DNA from: Pedococcus sp. 5OH_020
GTDB taxonomy: Bacteria; Actinomycetota; Actinomycetes; Actinomycetales; Dermatophilaceae
Reading direction: 5' to 3'
Length of the DNA stretch: 64,000 bases
Assembly (NCBI RefSeq): GCF_027812955.1
Contig: NZ_JAPYZV010000002.1
Coordinates: 248,001-312,000 of the forward strand
Positions 47,523 through 57,046 of the stretch are shown piece after piece; positions within the stretch are counted from its first letter, which is position 1, and every line of letters starts with the position of its first letter. The position numbers were made by a program, and so were the translations under genes. The notes beneath the pieces were generated by a model. That model was not told the origin of the DNA and did no database searches. It saw only the letters and a program-made list of their open reading frames with translations.

Positions 47523-49622
47523 TCAGGCAGGGCCGGCCGCGAGCTCGCGCGCGAGCGCGGGCGGCATGTAGTCGTACCGGACGAACGAGCGGCTGAAGGT
47601 GCCCGTGCCATGCGAGACCGAGCGCAGCTCGACGGGGTACCTGGACAGCTCGTGGGCCGGCACCTCCGCCTGGATCACGGTCCGGCCCGGCACCTCGGCC
47701 GGCTCGGTCCCGTGCACCTGCCCGCGCCGACCGCGCAGGTCGGCCAGCACGCTGCCCACCGCCTCGTCCGGCACCTCGATGCGGACCGAGTCCACCGGCT
47801 CCAGCATCGCCACGGTGGCGTCGTTGGCCGCCTCGCGCAGGGCGATTCCGGCAGCGGTCTGGAAGGCCATGTCCGAGGAGTCCACTGAGTGCGCCTTGCC
47901 GTCGACGAGCGTGACCCGCACGTCGACGACCGGGTACCCGGCCAGCACGCCCTTCTCGAGCTGGGTGCGCACCCCCTTCTCCACGGACGGGATGAACTGC
48001 CGGGGCACGGCACCGCCCACGACCTTGTCGACGAACTCGACCCCAGCGCCGCGGTTGAGCGGCTCGATCTCCAGGTGGCACACGGCGTACTGGCCGTGGC
48101 CACCGGACTGCTTCACCAGCCTGCCCTGGACCTTCGTCGGCCGGACGAACGTCTCACGGAGCGAGGTGCGCACGGGCTCGACCTCCACGGCCACGTGGTA
48201 CCGCGACGACAGCGCCTCGATCAGCTGGTCCACGTGGGCGGGGCCCATCGCCCAGAGCACGAGCTGGTGTGTCTCGGCGTTGTGCTCCAGGCGCATCGTG
48301 ACGTCCTCGGCCACGAGACGCTGGAGGGCATGCGCGAGCTTGTCCTCGTCCCCCTTGGACTTCGCATGGACGGCGACGGGCAGCAACGGGTTCGGCAGCG
48401 CCCAGGGCTCCACGAGGGCGGGGCGGTCCTTGTGGGAGAGCGTGTCGGACGTCTCGGCCGCAGACAGCTTGCTCACCAGGACGATGTCCCCGGCGATGGC
48501 GGCCGTGGTCGGCCTGGTGTCGTCTCCGACGGGTACGGCAAGGGGCCCCACCCGCTCGTCGTCGGAGTCGTGGTCGGCGTGCTCCTCCACCAGGTGGCTC
48601 GCGAAGTGCTGGAGGTGCCCGGACACGTGCACCGGCTCGTCCGGACGCAGGGTCCCGGAGAACACCCGGACCAGGGACAGCCGCCCCACGAAGGGGTCGG
48701 TCGTCGTCCGGACGACCTCGGCCACCAACGGGCCGTCCGGGTCACAGGTCACCGGCCCGAAGCCGGCGCCGGCAGGGGTGTAGACGGTGGGGATCGCGGC
48801 GGAGGCCGGCGACGGGAAGCCGTGTTCGCACAGCTCGAGCAGGGCCTCGACGCCCACGCCCGACGGCGCGTGCGTGGGGAGGATGGGGAAGAACCTGGCC
48901 GTCGCGATGGCCGTACGCAGGTCCTCGGAGACCGTGTCCGTGTCCACCTCCTCGCCGCCGAGGTAGCGCTCGAGGAGCGACTCGTCCTCCGACTCCTCGA
49001 TGACCGACTCGATGAGGTCACCCCGCTGGGCGTCGATCAGCTCGGCCTCGTCCGGGGTGGCCTCCCGGTCTGCCGCACCGTCCCCCTCGCGGTGGTCGGT
49101 GACGCTCCGGCGGAGCAGGTTGAGGAGCCCGACCACGGCGCCGTCCACGACGAGCGGCAGGGCAAGCGGCTCGGCGTCACCGAAGGCGCGCTGGCACGCG
49201 GTCACGGTCGCCTCGAAGTCGGCCCGGGCCTGCTCGAGGTGGGTGACGGCCACGGCTCGCGGCATACCAACCGCGTCGCACTCGCGCCACAGCAGCCGGG
49301 TCCGCTCGTCGACGCCGTCAGCGGCCGACACGACGAAGAGGGCCGCGTCGGCGGCACGTAGACCTGCCCGGACATCTCCGACGAAGTCCGGCTGCCCAGG
49401 GGTGTCGACGAGGTTCACCGTGACGGCTCCCGTGGGCAGCGCCGCGGCAGCCAGGACCACCGTCGGCGGCGGGGCTCCCTCACGCGAACGACGGCCCGGA
49501 ACCCGGGCCGCCGTGAGCGCTTCGAAGAGCGCGGTCTTGCCTGCGCCGCTCGCTCCGACCATCACCACGTTGCGGATCTCCTCCGGCGAGGAGGGCCGGC
49601 CCGCGTCACTGACCCGGTTCAT
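47523..49622 (-). CDS. Elongation factor G-like protein (EF-G2 type)
   Basis: A 699-residue translational GTPase homologue with the full EF-G domain order. G1 is GASGAGKT (23-30) and G3 VDTPGQPDF; the G4 position expected to be NKxD reads VTHLEQARADF, so it is degenerate. Domains II-V follow, including a domain IV with KQSGGHGQYAVCHLEI. It most resembles the FusA2/EF-G2 paralogues of actinobacteria, which are not the main elongation factor; the role (perhaps ribosome rescue or stress) is unknown. The canonical str-operon neighbours are absent. ATG with GGAGGAAGG upstream. Confidence 0.9.
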   Translation of the reverse strand: MNRVSDAGRPSSPEEIRNVVMVGASGAGKTALFEALTAARVPGRRSREGAPPPTVVLAAAALPTGAVTVNLVDTPGQPDFVGDVRAGLRAADAALFVVSAADGVDERTRLLWRECDAVGMPRAVAVTHLEQARADFEATVTACQRAFGDAEPLALPLVVDGAVVGLLNLLRRSVTDHREGDGAADREATPDEAELIDAQRGDLIESVIEESEDESLLERYLGGEEVDTDTVSEDLRTAIATARFFPILPTHAPSGVGVEALLELCEHGFPSPASAAIPTVYTPAGAGFGPVTCDPDGPLVAEVVRTTTDPFVGRLSLVRVFSGTLRPDEPVHVSGHLQHFASHLVEEHADHDSDDERVGPLAVPVGDDTRPTTAAIAGDIVLVSKLSAAETSDTLSHKDRPALVEPWALPNPLLPVAVHAKSKGDEDKLAHALQRLVAEDVTMRLEHNAETHQLVLWAMGPAHVDQLIEALSSRYHVAVEVEPVRTSLRETFVRPTKVQGRLVKQSGGHGQYAVCHLEIEPLNRGAGVEFVDKVVGGAVPRQFIPSVEKGVRTQLEKGVLAGYPVVDVRVTLVDGKAHSVDSSDMAFQTAAGIALREAANDATVAMLEPVDSVRIEVPDEAVGSVLADLRGRRGQVHGTEPAEVPGRTVIQAEVPAHELSRYPVELRSVSHGTGTFSRSFVRYDYMPPALARELAAGPA

Positions 49623-49687
49623 GGGGTCACCTTCCTCCGGGGTCGCGCCCGGCACAAGGGGAAGGGCGCAACGCCTGTTCATCCCTC

Positions 49688-51961
49688 CTACCGCCAGGGT
49701 CTCCATGGCCACGCGCTCCACTGCCAGGCGAGCACCAGGGGGCACAGGGCGGCGAGCAGGAGGACCGTGTCGGCGGCTCGCCAACGGGCGGGGGCGGCCC
49801 ACGTCCGGCGCTGGGCAGTGGCGAACCCCCGGGCGTCCATCGCGACGGCGAGGGCCGCCGCGGCCTGGAGCGACCGGACCAGCATCCCTACCGTCAGCGC
49901 CGAGAGCTGCGCCAGGACCGACCTCGGCGAGCGCGCCGTGGCACCCACCCCTCGAACCCTCCTTGCCCGACCGATCTCGGCCCAGACGTCGCCGAACGTG
50001 TGGACGCGCTGAAGGGCCGCCGCGAGGGCGACCACTGGCCGAGCGGGCAGGTGGACGAGCTGGGCGAGGTGGTCCCCGAGAGCGTCGGCGTCGACGTACT
50101 GGACGAGCACCGCGGACGGGAAGACGATGACCAGCACCCGAAGGCAACCGGTGGCTGCCAGCGAGACCTGGTGACCACCGAGCAGCCACGTGGACCACGC
50201 CACGGAGCCGCCGCCCAGCAGTCCGGGCACCATCCGCGCGGCCACTGCCCTGACCCGTCCACGAGGTGCGGGCCCGCGGCCGGGCGCCGCGAGGCCCAAC
50301 AGTGCGAGCAGCATCTGCAGGGCCAGCAGCGCCAGGCTGGCCTGCCAGTGCGGCGACACGACACCGGCGGGGATGGCCAGAGCGGAGGCGGCGAGCAGCG
50401 ACAGGGGTCCACACCGAGCGACGAGGGGACGCCGATGGACCGCGCGGGCCGGCGGCTGGGAGGGCCGGGTCAACGCGGTGGCGCGGTCCGCCCGCGCGAT
50501 GACGGCCTCGTCGTGCGTGGTGAGGACCACTGCCACGTCGGCGTCACGGAGCCCCTCCACCAGTCCCATCACCGCCGCCCAGGTGAGCCGGTCCAGGCCC
50601 ACCGTCGCCTCGTCGGCGAGCAGCACCGCCGGCTGGTGGACGACCGCCGACGCCATCGCGAGCCGACGCTGCTCGCCGCCGGACAGGTGCCGCGGGTCGA
50701 CCTGCTGCAGGTGGTCCAGACCGAGGACGACGAGCAGCCGGTGCGCCCGCTCGCGCGCCTCGGACTCCACGAGCCCCAAGGCTCGAGAGGTGGTCATCAC
50801 CTCGTCCAGGACCGTGTGGGCGACAAGGGTCGAGCTGGCCCACTGCGGCACCCAGGCCAGCGAGGTGGCGAGCTCCACAGTGTCCCAGTCCCGCGGGTTC
50901 CGGCTCCCGTCGCGGTGACCGGCGAGCAGGTGGGGGTGGGCGCGGACCGTCCCGTCGTCGGTGTCGAGGAGCCCCGCCAGAGCGAGCATGAGCGTCGACT
51001 TGCCGGAGCCGCTGGGGCCGACGAGCGCGTGGACCTGGCCTGTCCGGGCCTGGAGCCACTGCGACTGCACCGCGACGGTCGTGCTGGTGGACCCGTCGAG
51101 CCGCGGCACTCGCCGGGTCACCGTCACGTCCGCGGCGTCCAGGGCGACGACGTTGGCCCCGAGCCGTCCGGCAGTGAAGAGACCCGGCGGTATGGCGCCG
51201 GGCCGGGGGTCCTCGTACCCCGGTACCCAGATCCCCTGGGCCAGCAGGGCGTCACCCTGAGCGGCGAGGACGTCCTGCGGTGGACCATCTGCGACGAGCC
51301 GCCCACCGGCGTCGAGGACGACAAGCCGGTCCGCGAACGGCAACCAGGGCCCGAGGTGGTGCTCCACGACCACTGTGCTGAGCCGGCGCGAGGTGGCCAG
51401 CTCCTCGACGCTGGCGCGCACGGACGCAGCGTTCTCCGGGTCCAGCATGGCGGTGGGCTCGTCGAGGAGCAGGAGGGACGGCTCCAGCGCCAGGGCGCCG
51501 GCCAGGGCCAGCCGTTGCTGCTCACCCCCGGACAGCGCATGCGTCGGCGTGTCCTGCGGCATGGTGAGACGCACCGCTGCAAGTGCCGCGGCGACCCGCG
51601 GCGGCATCTGGTCTGGCGGGAGACCGATGTTCTCCAGGCCGAAGGCGACGTCGCGGCCGACGGTGGCAGAGACGACGCCGGCACCGGGCTCCTGCAGGAC
51701 CAGCCCGACGGTGCCGGCCCGAGCGCACGGGTCGGCACCGTCCACGAGCACCCTGCCTGCCCGCTCGCCCGAGTCGGCGACCTCGAGGAGCCCGGCAAGG
51801 CCGCGCAGCAGCGTGGACTTCCCCGACCCGCTGGGGCCGACGAGCAGGACTCGCTGTCCCGGTGGCAGGTCCAGGTCCAGGCCCGCGAGCACCGGCTCAC
51901 GGCGTCCGTAAGGGCGCCAGGTCAGCCCGCGGACCTCGACCCGGCCGGGGCGCTCAGACAG
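49688..51961 (-). CDS. Fused ECF transporter module: two ATPases plus transmembrane (T) subunit
   Basis: A 734-757-residue single-chain energy-coupling module. ABC domain 1 (about 1-240) has Walker A GPSGSGKST, signature LSGGEQQRL and Walker B LLLLDEPTA. ABC domain 2 (about 245-500) has GPSGSGKST, LSGGEQRRL and VLLADEATV. A CbiQ/EcfT-type membrane domain with about 4-5 helices follows (about 510-757). This corresponds to YkoD-YkoC for HMP/thiamine uptake. The first ATG/GTG is GTG 51892, but it removes the first beta strand (VEVRGLTW). I therefore extend to a CTG at 51961 with GGGAG 7 nt upstream, overlapping the ykoE stop; the start is uncertain. Confidence 0.85.
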   Translation of the reverse strand: MSERPGRVEVRGLTWRPYGRREPVLAGLDLDLPPGQRVLLVGPSGSGKSTLLRGLAGLLEVADSGERAGRVLVDGADPCARAGTVGLVLQEPGAGVVSATVGRDVAFGLENIGLPPDQMPPRVAAALAAVRLTMPQDTPTHALSGGEQQRLALAGALALEPSLLLLDEPTAMLDPENAASVRASVEELATSRRLSTVVVEHHLGPWLPFADRLVVLDAGGRLVADGPPQDVLAAQGDALLAQGIWVPGYEDPRPGAIPPGLFTAGRLGANVVALDAADVTVTRRVPRLDGSTSTTVAVQSQWLQARTGQVHALVGPSGSGKSTLMLALAGLLDTDDGTVRAHPHLLAGHRDGSRNPRDWDTVELATSLAWVPQWASSTLVAHTVLDEVMTTSRALGLVESEARERAHRLLVVLGLDHLQQVDPRHLSGGEQRRLAMASAVVHQPAVLLADEATVGLDRLTWAAVMGLVEGLRDADVAVVLTTHDEAVIARADRATALTRPSQPPARAVHRRPLVARCGPLSLLAASALAIPAGVVSPHWQASLALLALQMLLALLGLAAPGRGPAPRGRVRAVAARMVPGLLGGGSVAWSTWLLGGHQVSLAATGCLRVLVIVFPSAVLVQYVDADALGDHLAQLVHLPARPVVALAAALQRVHTFGDVWAEIGRARRVRGVGATARSPRSVLAQLSALTVGMLVRSLQAAAALAVAMDARGFATAQRRTWAAPARWRAADTVLLLAALCPLVLAWQWSAWPWRPWR

Positions 51962-52679
51962 CGCGTTGCTCCCGCACTTCCTGTCCCGGAGGGAACGCGT
52001 TGAGGGCGCCGGCCCGGGCCAGCCCCCGGGTGAGCAGCCAGCCCAGCCCGCCGGCGACCACGGCGCCGGACACGGTCAGGATGGCTCCGTACGCGAGCTT
52101 GTAGCCCATGCCCCAGTCGGTCCAGTAGGTCCCCCACTCGTAGACGGCCTCCAACGGTGCGGCGAGGGCGCCGGCGAGCAGCGCAGCCCCCACCCCGAAC
52201 ACCGCATAGCCGAGGAGGAGGAACGCCAGCTCCGCTCCTAGGCCCTGGAGGACGCCCGAGACGAGCGTGGCCGTGCCCCACTTCGTGCCAGGAAGCATCG
52301 AGACCAGGGCGGCCACGACCTCGCACCCCAACGCTGCCCCCGGCCGCCGGATGACGAGGCCGCCGATGACGCCCGCCACGAGCCACGGTGCGCCCGTGAC
52401 CCCTTGCAGGGGCGGGAACACGGCCTCGAGGCCGGTGGCGGGGGCGGCGTACGCGAGGCCCCAGGCCCAGTACGCGACGCCGAAGGCGGCGCCGAGGAAG
52501 GCGGTGGTGAGAAGGTCGACGGTCCGCCACTGCCAGAGGGGGGCCGCGGCGCGGATGCTGCGCCGACGGCTCCGAGGGGCAGGGGACGAGCCGCCCGTCC
52601 TGGCTGGCGTCCTGGCGGGGCTTGACGCCGGCAGGCCGGCGTCGGTGACCGCGTCGGAGCGGTCCTCTGTGGTGCTCAT
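51954..52679 (-). CDS. ykoE: ECF transporter S component, YkoE family (thiamine/HMP)
   Basis: A 241-residue membrane substrate-binding component. A basic, Pro/Ser-rich N-terminus (about 1-50) precedes the YkoE core beginning QWRTVDLLTTAFLGAAFGVA, with about six helices and the GTKWGTATLVSGVLQGLGAE motif. YkoE is associated with thiamine or hydroxymethylpyrimidine uptake, and the TPP riboswitch upstream supports this. AGGAG precedes the ATG. The 3' end overlaps the fused ATPase/T gene. Confidence 0.88.
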   Translation of the reverse strand: MSTTEDRSDAVTDAGLPASSPARTPARTGGSSPAPRSRRRSIRAAAPLWQWRTVDLLTTAFLGAAFGVAYWAWGLAYAAPATGLEAVFPPLQGVTGAPWLVAGVIGGLVIRRPGAALGCEVVAALVSMLPGTKWGTATLVSGVLQGLGAELAFLLLGYAVFGVGAALLAGALAAPLEAVYEWGTYWTDWGMGYKLAYGAILTVSGAVVAGGLGWLLTRGLARAGALNAFPPGQEVREQRAV

Positions 52680-52769
52680 GATGTTCCTCCCGTGGGATCC
52701 GATGGATACCTCGGGGAAGCCTCTGCCGGACGGGCACCTGCGTGCGTCGCCCGACAGGTGCCTGAGATC

Positions 52770-52853
52770 TCGACTCCCTACGCCGGTGCGAACCGGATCA
52801 GGTGTGAGGGTCTGCGGTCGCCCGCACTCTCAGCGCTCACGCGCTCCCCTGTC
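52770..52853 (-). ncRNA. TPP riboswitch (THI element)
   Basis: Minus-strand leader of ykoE with the canonical TPP elements in order: GGGGAGCGC, GCTGAGAGTGCGG, ACCCTCACACCTGATC, CCGGTTCGCACCGG and CGTAGGGAG. Binding of thiamine pyrophosphate would fold the aptamer and reduce expression, probably by masking the ykoE ribosome site 75-90 nt downstream, as no clear terminator stem with U-tract is seen in 52680-52769. Confidence 0.95.
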
Positions 52854-52929
52854 GTTACCCTGCGAACATTACTCCACGCTGTGGCAGGGTGGGAGCGACG
52901 TGCAGCGCGACTTCTGGAGGGTGATCGGC

Positions 52930-53208
52930 ATGGGGCCACTGGTCTGGCGAGTTCTCGGTACGGGGTCGGCGATCCTGGCCAGCATCGTCGCCAACAAGGT
53001 GGTGACCCAGCTCTGGAAGAGGGCCGGTAGGGACGAGATCGTGGACCCCCGGGACCCGCGCACCCCGTGGAAGGACGCCTTGGCCTTCGCGGCGCTCACC
53101 GGCCTGGCAGCCGGGGCGGCGAGGGTCGCGGCCACGCGCAAGGCCGCGGCCTACTACGAGAAGTCGGCCGGGCACCTGCCCAAGCAGATGCAGAAGGGCG
53201 GCGCCTAG
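52930..53208 (+). CDS. DUF4235 family membrane protein
   Basis: A 92-residue small membrane protein recognised as DUF4235 by [20 protein letters not shown], the WKRAGRD segment, and [22 protein letters not shown]. Two hydrophobic helices. Function is unknown. ATG 52930 has GGAGGG about 9 nt upstream; a GTG at 52921 lies too close to that site. It is divergent from the TPP riboswitch and its stop shares CTAG with the convergent hutI stop. Confidence 0.85.
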   Translation: MGPLVWRVLGTGSAILASIVANKVVTQLWKRAGRDEIVDPRDPRTPWKDALAFAALTGLAAGAARVAATRKAAAYYEKSAGHLPKQMQKGGA

Positions 53209-54371
53209 GTCGTCTCCAGCGCGCGGGCGATCGGCACGCCGGCGCGGTAGGACAGGTGCACGTGTGACGGCGCGTCGAGGACCGTCAGGTCTGCGACCCC
53301 GCCTACCCCGATGCGGCCGAGGTCCTGGCGGCGCAACGCCTTCGCGGCACCTGCCGTGGCGGCGTAGACCGCCTGGCCCGGCGTCATCCCCATCTCGCGT
53401 ACCGCGAGCGCGATGACGAACGGCATGGACGAGGAGTAGCAGGTGCCGGGGTTGCAGTCGGTGGCCAAGGCCACCGAGACCCCTGCGCGCAGGAGGGCGG
53501 CCGCGTCCGGGTAGGGCGAGCGGGTGGAGAACTCCACCCCGGGCAGCAGCGTGGCGACGGTCGTGTCGGAGGCGTCGACGAGGGCGTCGACGTCGGACTG
53601 CGAGAGGAAGGTGCAGTGGTCCACGCTGGCCGCGCCGAGCTCGACGGCGAGCTGAACGCCGGGGCCGAGTCCGAGCTGGTTGCCGTGCACGCGAAGCTCC
53701 AGCCCGGCGGCCCTGCCCGCCAGGAGGACCTCTCGGGACTCCTGCGCCGTGAAGGCGTGGCTGGAGTGCGGCTCGCAGAAGACGTCGACCCACCGGGCGT
53801 ACGGAGCCGCGGCCTCGAGCATGGGCCCCCTGACGAGGTCGAGATAGGCGGACCGGTCGTCGGCATACTCAGGCGGTACGACGTGCGCGCCCAAGAACGT
53901 CGTCTCGGGCGTCACCTCTTGCGCGAGGCGCAGGGCGCGGGCCTCGTCCTCGACCGTGAGCCCGTAGCCGCTCTTGATCTCCACGGTGGTCGTGCCCTGG
54001 GCGCGCATCTCGGCGACCCTGGCGGCAAGGAGCGCGCGCAGCTCGTCGTCCGAGGCCTTGCGGGTGGCCGCCACGGAGACGCCGATGCCGCCCCCGTCGT
54101 ACGGCGTGCCCGCCATCCGCGCGGCGAACTCCTGGCCCCGGTCGCCTGCGAAGACCAGGTGCGAGTGGGAGTCGACGAAGCCGGGCAACAGGGTCCCGCC
54201 GTCGAGGTCGACGCGACGGTCGGTGGCCGGAGGGGCGCTGCTGCCGCCGAGCCAGGCGACGACCCCGTCGTCCACGACGAGCGAGGCGTCGCGGCGCAGG
54301 CCCAAGCCGTCGACGCCAGTGCCGTCGCAGGTGACGAGCTCGGCGATGCCGGTCACCAGGATGCTGCTCAC
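53205..54371 (-). CDS. hutI: Imidazolonepropionase
   Basis: A 388-residue amidohydrolase converting imidazolone-5-propionate to N-formimidoyl-glutamate. Metal-binding HxH in [11 protein letters not shown] (69-71), [20 protein letters not shown] and DCNPGTC are family motifs. GTG 54371 overlaps the hutF stop. Last gene of the M20-hutF-hutI unit. Confidence 0.95.
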   Translation of the reverse strand: MSSILVTGIAELVTCDGTGVDGLGLRRDASLVVDDGVVAWLGGSSAPPATDRRVDLDGGTLLPGFVDSHSHLVFAGDRGQEFAARMAGTPYDGGGIGVSVAATRKASDDELRALLAARVAEMRAQGTTTVEIKSGYGLTVEDEARALRLAQEVTPETTFLGAHVVPPEYADDRSAYLDLVRGPMLEAAAPYARWVDVFCEPHSSHAFTAQESREVLLAGRAAGLELRVHGNQLGLGPGVQLAVELGAASVDHCTFLSQSDVDALVDASDTTVATLLPGVEFSTRSPYPDAAALLRAGVSVALATDCNPGTCYSSSMPFVIALAVREMGMTPGQAVYAATAGAAKALRRQDLGRIGVGGVADLTVLDAPSHVHLSYRAGVPIARALETT

Positions 54372-55693
54372 TGGTGGTCCCGCACGTCCGAGAGCGCCTT
54401 GGTGAGCAGGGCGGCCACATCGCCCAGGACGTGACGGCCCTCCTCGACGACGGAGCGGCCACCGACGACGACCTGTGAGACGTCGGCGCGGGTGGCGCAG
54501 TACAGGATCTGGCCGGCCTTGCAGCCCGCGGTGTTCACGGTGTCGGTGCGCACGAGGACGAAGTCGGCGCGTTGCCCGTCGGCGATCTGACCGGCGTCGT
54601 GCCAGTGCAGGCTCCGGTAGCCCTCGACGGACGCGGTCGCGAGCAGCTCCTCGGGAGTGAACCGGCCGCGCTCGTTGCTCTGCAGTCGCTCGTGCATCTC
54701 CAGGCCCCGCAGCTCCTCGAACGGGTCGATGACGGCGTGCTGGTCGGAGCCGAGGGAGAGTCGTGCGCCTGCCTCGACCAGGCGGCGCGCCGGCCCGATC
54801 CCGTCGGCCAGGTCGCGCTCGGTGGTGGGGCAGAAGCACGCCGTTGCTCTCGCCGCACCGAGCAGCTCGACGTCGTGGTCGGTGAGGTGGGTGGCGTGGA
54901 CCGCGCTGAAGCGGGGCGTGAGGAGACCGGCTTCGGCGAGGAGCTCGGCCGGGGTGGCGCCGTAGTACATCTGGGTGGCGAGGTTCTCCCCCGGCTGCTC
55001 GCTGACGTGAGCGTGGACGACCCGACCGCGGGTCACCTCGGCCATCGCCGCGAGCTGCTCGCGCGGGACCGCGCGCACGGAGTGGACCGCGGCGCCGATC
55101 CGGGTCGTCTCGTCCGGGGCGAGGGCCGCCACCCGTGCCGCCCAGGTGTCGACGTCGCCGTCGGTGAACCTGCGCTGCACGTCGTCGAGCGGGACGTGGC
55201 CCTCGCCGGTGAGTCCTCCCGCGAGGTAGCAGGTGTCCAGCAGGGTGAGCCGGATCCCCGCCTCGCGCGCGGCTTCCATGAGGGCCTGCCCCATGGCGTT
55301 GGCGTCGCCGTAACGATGGCCCGTCCGGTCGTGGTGGAGGTAGTGGAACTCGCCCACGGCGGTCGTCCCGGACAGGGCCATCTCCGCGTACACCGCGCGC
55401 GCCAGCGCCAGATAGGTGTCCGGGGTGAGGTGGCGGGTCACGGCATACATCTGCTGGCGCCACGTCCAGAAGTTGCCACCGTCCCCGTGCGTGCGCCCGC
55501 GCAGCGCGCGGTGGAAGGCATGGCTGTGGGCGTTGGCCAGCCCGGGGAGCAGGACGCCGCGCAGGCGCTGGTCGCCGTCCGCCGGGCGGGCGCGTCGCTG
55601 GACCGCGGTGAAGCGTCCGTCGACGACTCCGAACCGCACGTCGGCTGCCAGCCCTGTCGGCAGCCAGGCGTGCTCCGCCCAGTAGGTCGTCAC
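54368..55693 (-). CDS. hutF: Formimidoylglutamate deiminase
   Basis: A 441-residue amidohydrolase that deiminates formimidoyl-glutamate to N-formyl-glutamate and ammonia. Metal-site HSH in [15 protein letters not shown] (56-58), [15 protein letters not shown] and [15 protein letters not shown] are family hallmarks. GTG 55693 overlaps the stop of the M20 gene by 4 nt, and the hutF stop overlaps hutI. This defines a two-step HutF route rather than direct HutG-type formiminoglutamase. Confidence 0.93.
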   Translation of the reverse strand: MTTYWAEHAWLPTGLAADVRFGVVDGRFTAVQRRARPADGDQRLRGVLLPGLANAHSHAFHRALRGRTHGDGGNFWTWRQQMYAVTRHLTPDTYLALARAVYAEMALSGTTAVGEFHYLHHDRTGHRYGDANAMGQALMEAAREAGIRLTLLDTCYLAGGLTGEGHVPLDDVQRRFTDGDVDTWAARVAALAPDETTRIGAAVHSVRAVPREQLAAMAEVTRGRVVHAHVSEQPGENLATQMYYGATPAELLAEAGLLTPRFSAVHATHLTDHDVELLGAARATACFCPTTERDLADGIGPARRLVEAGARLSLGSDQHAVIDPFEELRGLEMHERLQSNERGRFTPEELLATASVEGYRSLHWHDAGQIADGQRADFVLVRTDTVNTAGCKAGQILYCATRADVSQVVVGGRSVVEEGRHVLGDVAALLTKALSDVRDHQ

Positions 55694-56898
55694 GCCGGCG
55701 CCCCCGCGAGGTCCTCCAGCACCGCGCCCAACGCGGCGACCCCCTCCAGGCAGTCGGACAGCTCCGCGAACTCCAGAGGGGAGTGCGAGACCCCCGTGGG
55801 GTTGCGGACGAAGAGCATCGCGGTGCGGATGCCGGCGTTCGCGAGGATGCCCGCGTCGTGGCCGGCGCCGGTGCCCAACATCGGTACTCCGCCGAGCCGG
55901 TCGCGCACGCGGTCGCTCAGGGCCGGGTCGAAGGGGGTCGAGGGCGTCCACGACTCCTCGGTGACGTGACCTCCCGCCTGCTCCACCATCGAGCGGACGT
56001 CCGCAACCGCACGACGGACCGCACGCGGGCTGGCTCCCCGGGCGTCGAGCCACCCGGTGACCGCGCTGGGGATCGCGTTCACCCCTCCCGGTGTGACCTC
56101 GACCTTCCCGATGGTCGCTACACAGCCGTGGCTGATGGCGGCTTCCCGGGCGGCCAGCACGGCCCCCGCGTAGCCGAGCATCGCGTCCTGGCGGTCCTCC
56201 AGCCGGGTCGTGCCCGCATGGTTCGCCTCACCCGGGAAGTCGAGCCGCCACCTGCCGTGCGGCCAGATGTCGGTCGCGACGGCGACCGGGTTCTCGAGGT
56301 CGACCAGGCCCCGGCCCTGTTCGACATGCAGCTCGACGAAGGCACCGATGCGCCCCAGCGTCTCGTCGTCTCGGCCGAGGTGGCGGGCGTCCCGGCCTGC
56401 TGCCTCCAGGGCCTCCGCCATCGTCACGCCGTCCGCGTCCGTGAGGCCGCGCGCACGGTCGGCCGTCATGGCTCCGGTGATCACCCGGGAACCGGCGCAC
56501 GCCACACCGAAGCGAGCGCCCTCCTCGTCGACGAAGTTGACGATGCCGATGGGACGCGCCGGCTGGAACCCGTTGTCGCGCAGCACGTCCAGCGCAGCGA
56601 ACGCGCTGACCACGCCGAGCGGACCGTCGAACGCGCCACCATCGGGAACGCTGTCCAGGTGCGAGCCGGTGACGACGCCCTTGTCCCCTCGGCGTGCGGC
56701 GTCGTCCGGCTCTCCCCACCAGGCCCACTGGTTGCCCATCCGGTCGTCGGTGACGTCCAGTCCTCGTGCGGTGCACTCACCCGCGAACCACTCGCGCAGG
56801 TCGTGGTCGGTCCGGGTCCAGGCGAACCGCCGGTAGCCGCCGGAGTGAGCGCTGCGGCCCACCGGCTGGAGGTCAGCCCACATCGACTCGAAGCTCAC
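55690..56898 (-). CDS. M20 amidohydrolase (allantoate amidohydrolase-like), candidate N-formylglutamate hydrolase
   Basis: A 402-residue dizinc amidohydrolase of the allantoate/N-carbamoyl-amino-acid hydrolase type. Metal and catalytic residues: [15 protein letters not shown] (His80, Asp91), [11 protein letters not shown] (Glu125/126) and ELHVEQGRG (His near 192); C-terminal [11 protein letters not shown] with the last His. It is the first gene of a tightly overlapping operon with hutF and hutI and no hutG is in the window, so I infer it hydrolyses N-formyl-glutamate; allantoate or ureidopropionate are alternatives. GTG 56898 with GGAGAGG upstream; the operator candidate is about 90 nt upstream. 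Confidence 0.85.
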   Translation of the reverse strand: MSFESMWADLQPVGRSAHSGGYRRFAWTRTDHDLREWFAGECTARGLDVTDDRMGNQWAWWGEPDDAARRGDKGVVTGSHLDSVPDGGAFDGPLGVVSAFAALDVLRDNGFQPARPIGIVNFVDEEGARFGVACAGSRVITGAMTADRARGLTDADGVTMAEALEAAGRDARHLGRDDETLGRIGAFVELHVEQGRGLVDLENPVAVATDIWPHGRWRLDFPGEANHAGTTRLEDRQDAMLGYAGAVLAAREAAISHGCVATIGKVEVTPGGVNAIPSAVTGWLDARGASPRAVRRAVADVRSMVEQAGGHVTEESWTPSTPFDPALSDRVRDRLGGVPMLGTGAGHDAGILANAGIRTAMLFVRNPTGVSHSPLEFAELSDCLEGVAALGAVLEDLAGAPA

Positions 56899-56986
56899 GA
56901 TGTCCTCTCCTGCGACGGTTGCCGATCCACCGGTGTGACCATTCCACACCCCGAGAGCGGCCCGCAGGCGTTGGCGACGACCTTGT

Positions 56987-57002
56987 GTCTGGAATAGGAG
57001 AC
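56987..57002 (-). promoter_or_regulatory. Candidate hut operator, site 2
   Basis: GTCTGGAATAGGAGAC, 16 nt with inverted-repeat ends GTCT...AGAC, in the 148-nt space between the M20-hutF-hutI operon (start 56898) and the divergent ybaK gene. It shares 12 of 16 positions with the element 55-70 nt before hutH at 61455-61470. Its regulator is unknown. Confidence 0.5.
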
Positions 57003-57046
57003 GATGGCGGCGCGCCGGGGATCGCCCTGCCGCCTACGCTGACTCC

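Noticed and set aside
47523-49622. Main elongation factor G (fusA) or tetracycline-resistance ribosomal protection protein
   Set aside because: No rpsL-rpsG-tuf neighbours, degenerate G4 motif and divergent sequence fit an EF-G2 paralogue rather than either.
52680-52769. Intrinsic terminator coupled to the TPP aptamer
   Set aside because: No strong stem followed by U residues is visible; control at ribosome-site level seems likelier, but this was judged by eye only.
55690-56898. Allantoin degradation gene
   Set aside because: There are no allantoinase, urate or ureidoglycolate genes nearby and the gene is overlapped with hutF; a histidine-pathway role is preferred though not proven.
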